This document shows, one piece after another, positions 21,888 to 21,937 of a stretch of DNA of 21,937 nt. The stretch's first letter is position 1; each line of letters begins with the position of its first letter. Origin of the DNA: Actinobacteria bacterium UBA4719 (GTDB lineage Bacteria > Actinomycetota > Actinomycetes > Actinomycetales > Dermatophilaceae); assembly GCA_002404345.1 (NCBI GenBank), contig DHJN01000182.1, positions 6,380 through 28,316 on the forward strand. Reading direction: 5' to 3'. The notes beneath the pieces are model-generated. The model had not been told where the DNA came from. It made no database searches and saw nothing but the letters and a program-made list of their open reading frames with translations. Position numbers and translations under genes: made by a program.

Positions 21888-21937
21888 TTCGACCGCAAAC
21901 CTAGGGACGGTGCGGTGATTCGGCCGCAAACCTAGGG
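21865..21937 (+). repeat. 31-bp tandem repeat array, second CAAACCTAG locus
   Basis: Units starting CAAACCTAGGGACGGTGCGG begin at 21865, 21896 and 21927. The third is cut by the window edge. The first unit overlaps the end of the hydrolase gene. CGGT (21882-21885) can pair with ACCG (21892-21895), and in the second unit CGGT pairs with GCCG through one G-U. The orientation is the same as in the array at 16386-16560. Confidence 0.9.

Overview
The window is high-GC DNA from an actinobacterium. GTG and TTG starts are common, start/stop overlaps of the ATGA or GTGA type are frequent, and several genes have a TANNNT box 6-7 nt before the start codon, which suggests leaderless transcripts. Gene content (a mycobacterial-type hyc operon, SRAP/aroA/rsgA/hisN synteny, a paired M16 peptidase operon, an r1t-type holin) fits Actinomycetia, possibly Micrococcales/Intrasporangiaceae; the genus is not determined.

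Region 1 (14-9096, minus strand) is an operon in the same order and with nearly the same protein lengths as Mycobacterium tuberculosis Rv0081-Rv0087: an ArsR regulator, a NuoB/HycG-like small subunit, a NuoL/HyfB-like antiporter, HycD (NuoH-like), HycP (HyfE-like), HycQ (HyfF/NuoN-like) and HycE (NuoC-NuoD fusion). The large subunit has lost all four cysteines that would hold a [NiFe] centre, while the small subunit keeps its Fe-S ligands. The complex is therefore better described as an energy-converting hydrogenase-related (Ehr) membrane complex than as a hydrogenase. A TnpB-only IS200/IS605-type element (tnpB at 1795-2994, plus strand) sits between hycQ and hycE. Its right-end hairpin abuts the hycQ stop codon, and a diverged second copy of that hairpin lies just ahead of hycE.

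Region 2 (9097-13661) holds a divergent regulatory region with tandem repeats, a stand-alone LigD-type polymerase/primase, a small hypothetical gene, a frameshifted zinc-finger gene, a small membrane protein, a patatin-like phospholipase broken by a deletion and frameshifts, an MFS transporter and an r1t-type holin.

Region 3 (13706-16362) is a two-gene operon of M16 peptidases, the first with the HxxEH zinc site and the second without it. It is followed, between convergent genes, by a roughly 32-bp tandem repeat array that starts CAAACCTAG. The same repeat recurs at the right edge of the window.

Region 4 (16566-21887) has hisN, rsgA, aroA (interrupted by a 1-nt frameshift) and a DoxX-family gene on the minus strand. 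Divergent from them are an SRAP/HMCES-family gene and an alpha/beta hydrolase. This is a conserved actinobacterial housekeeping neighbourhood. Three genes in the window carry 1-nt indels, so either sequencing error or real decay must be considered.
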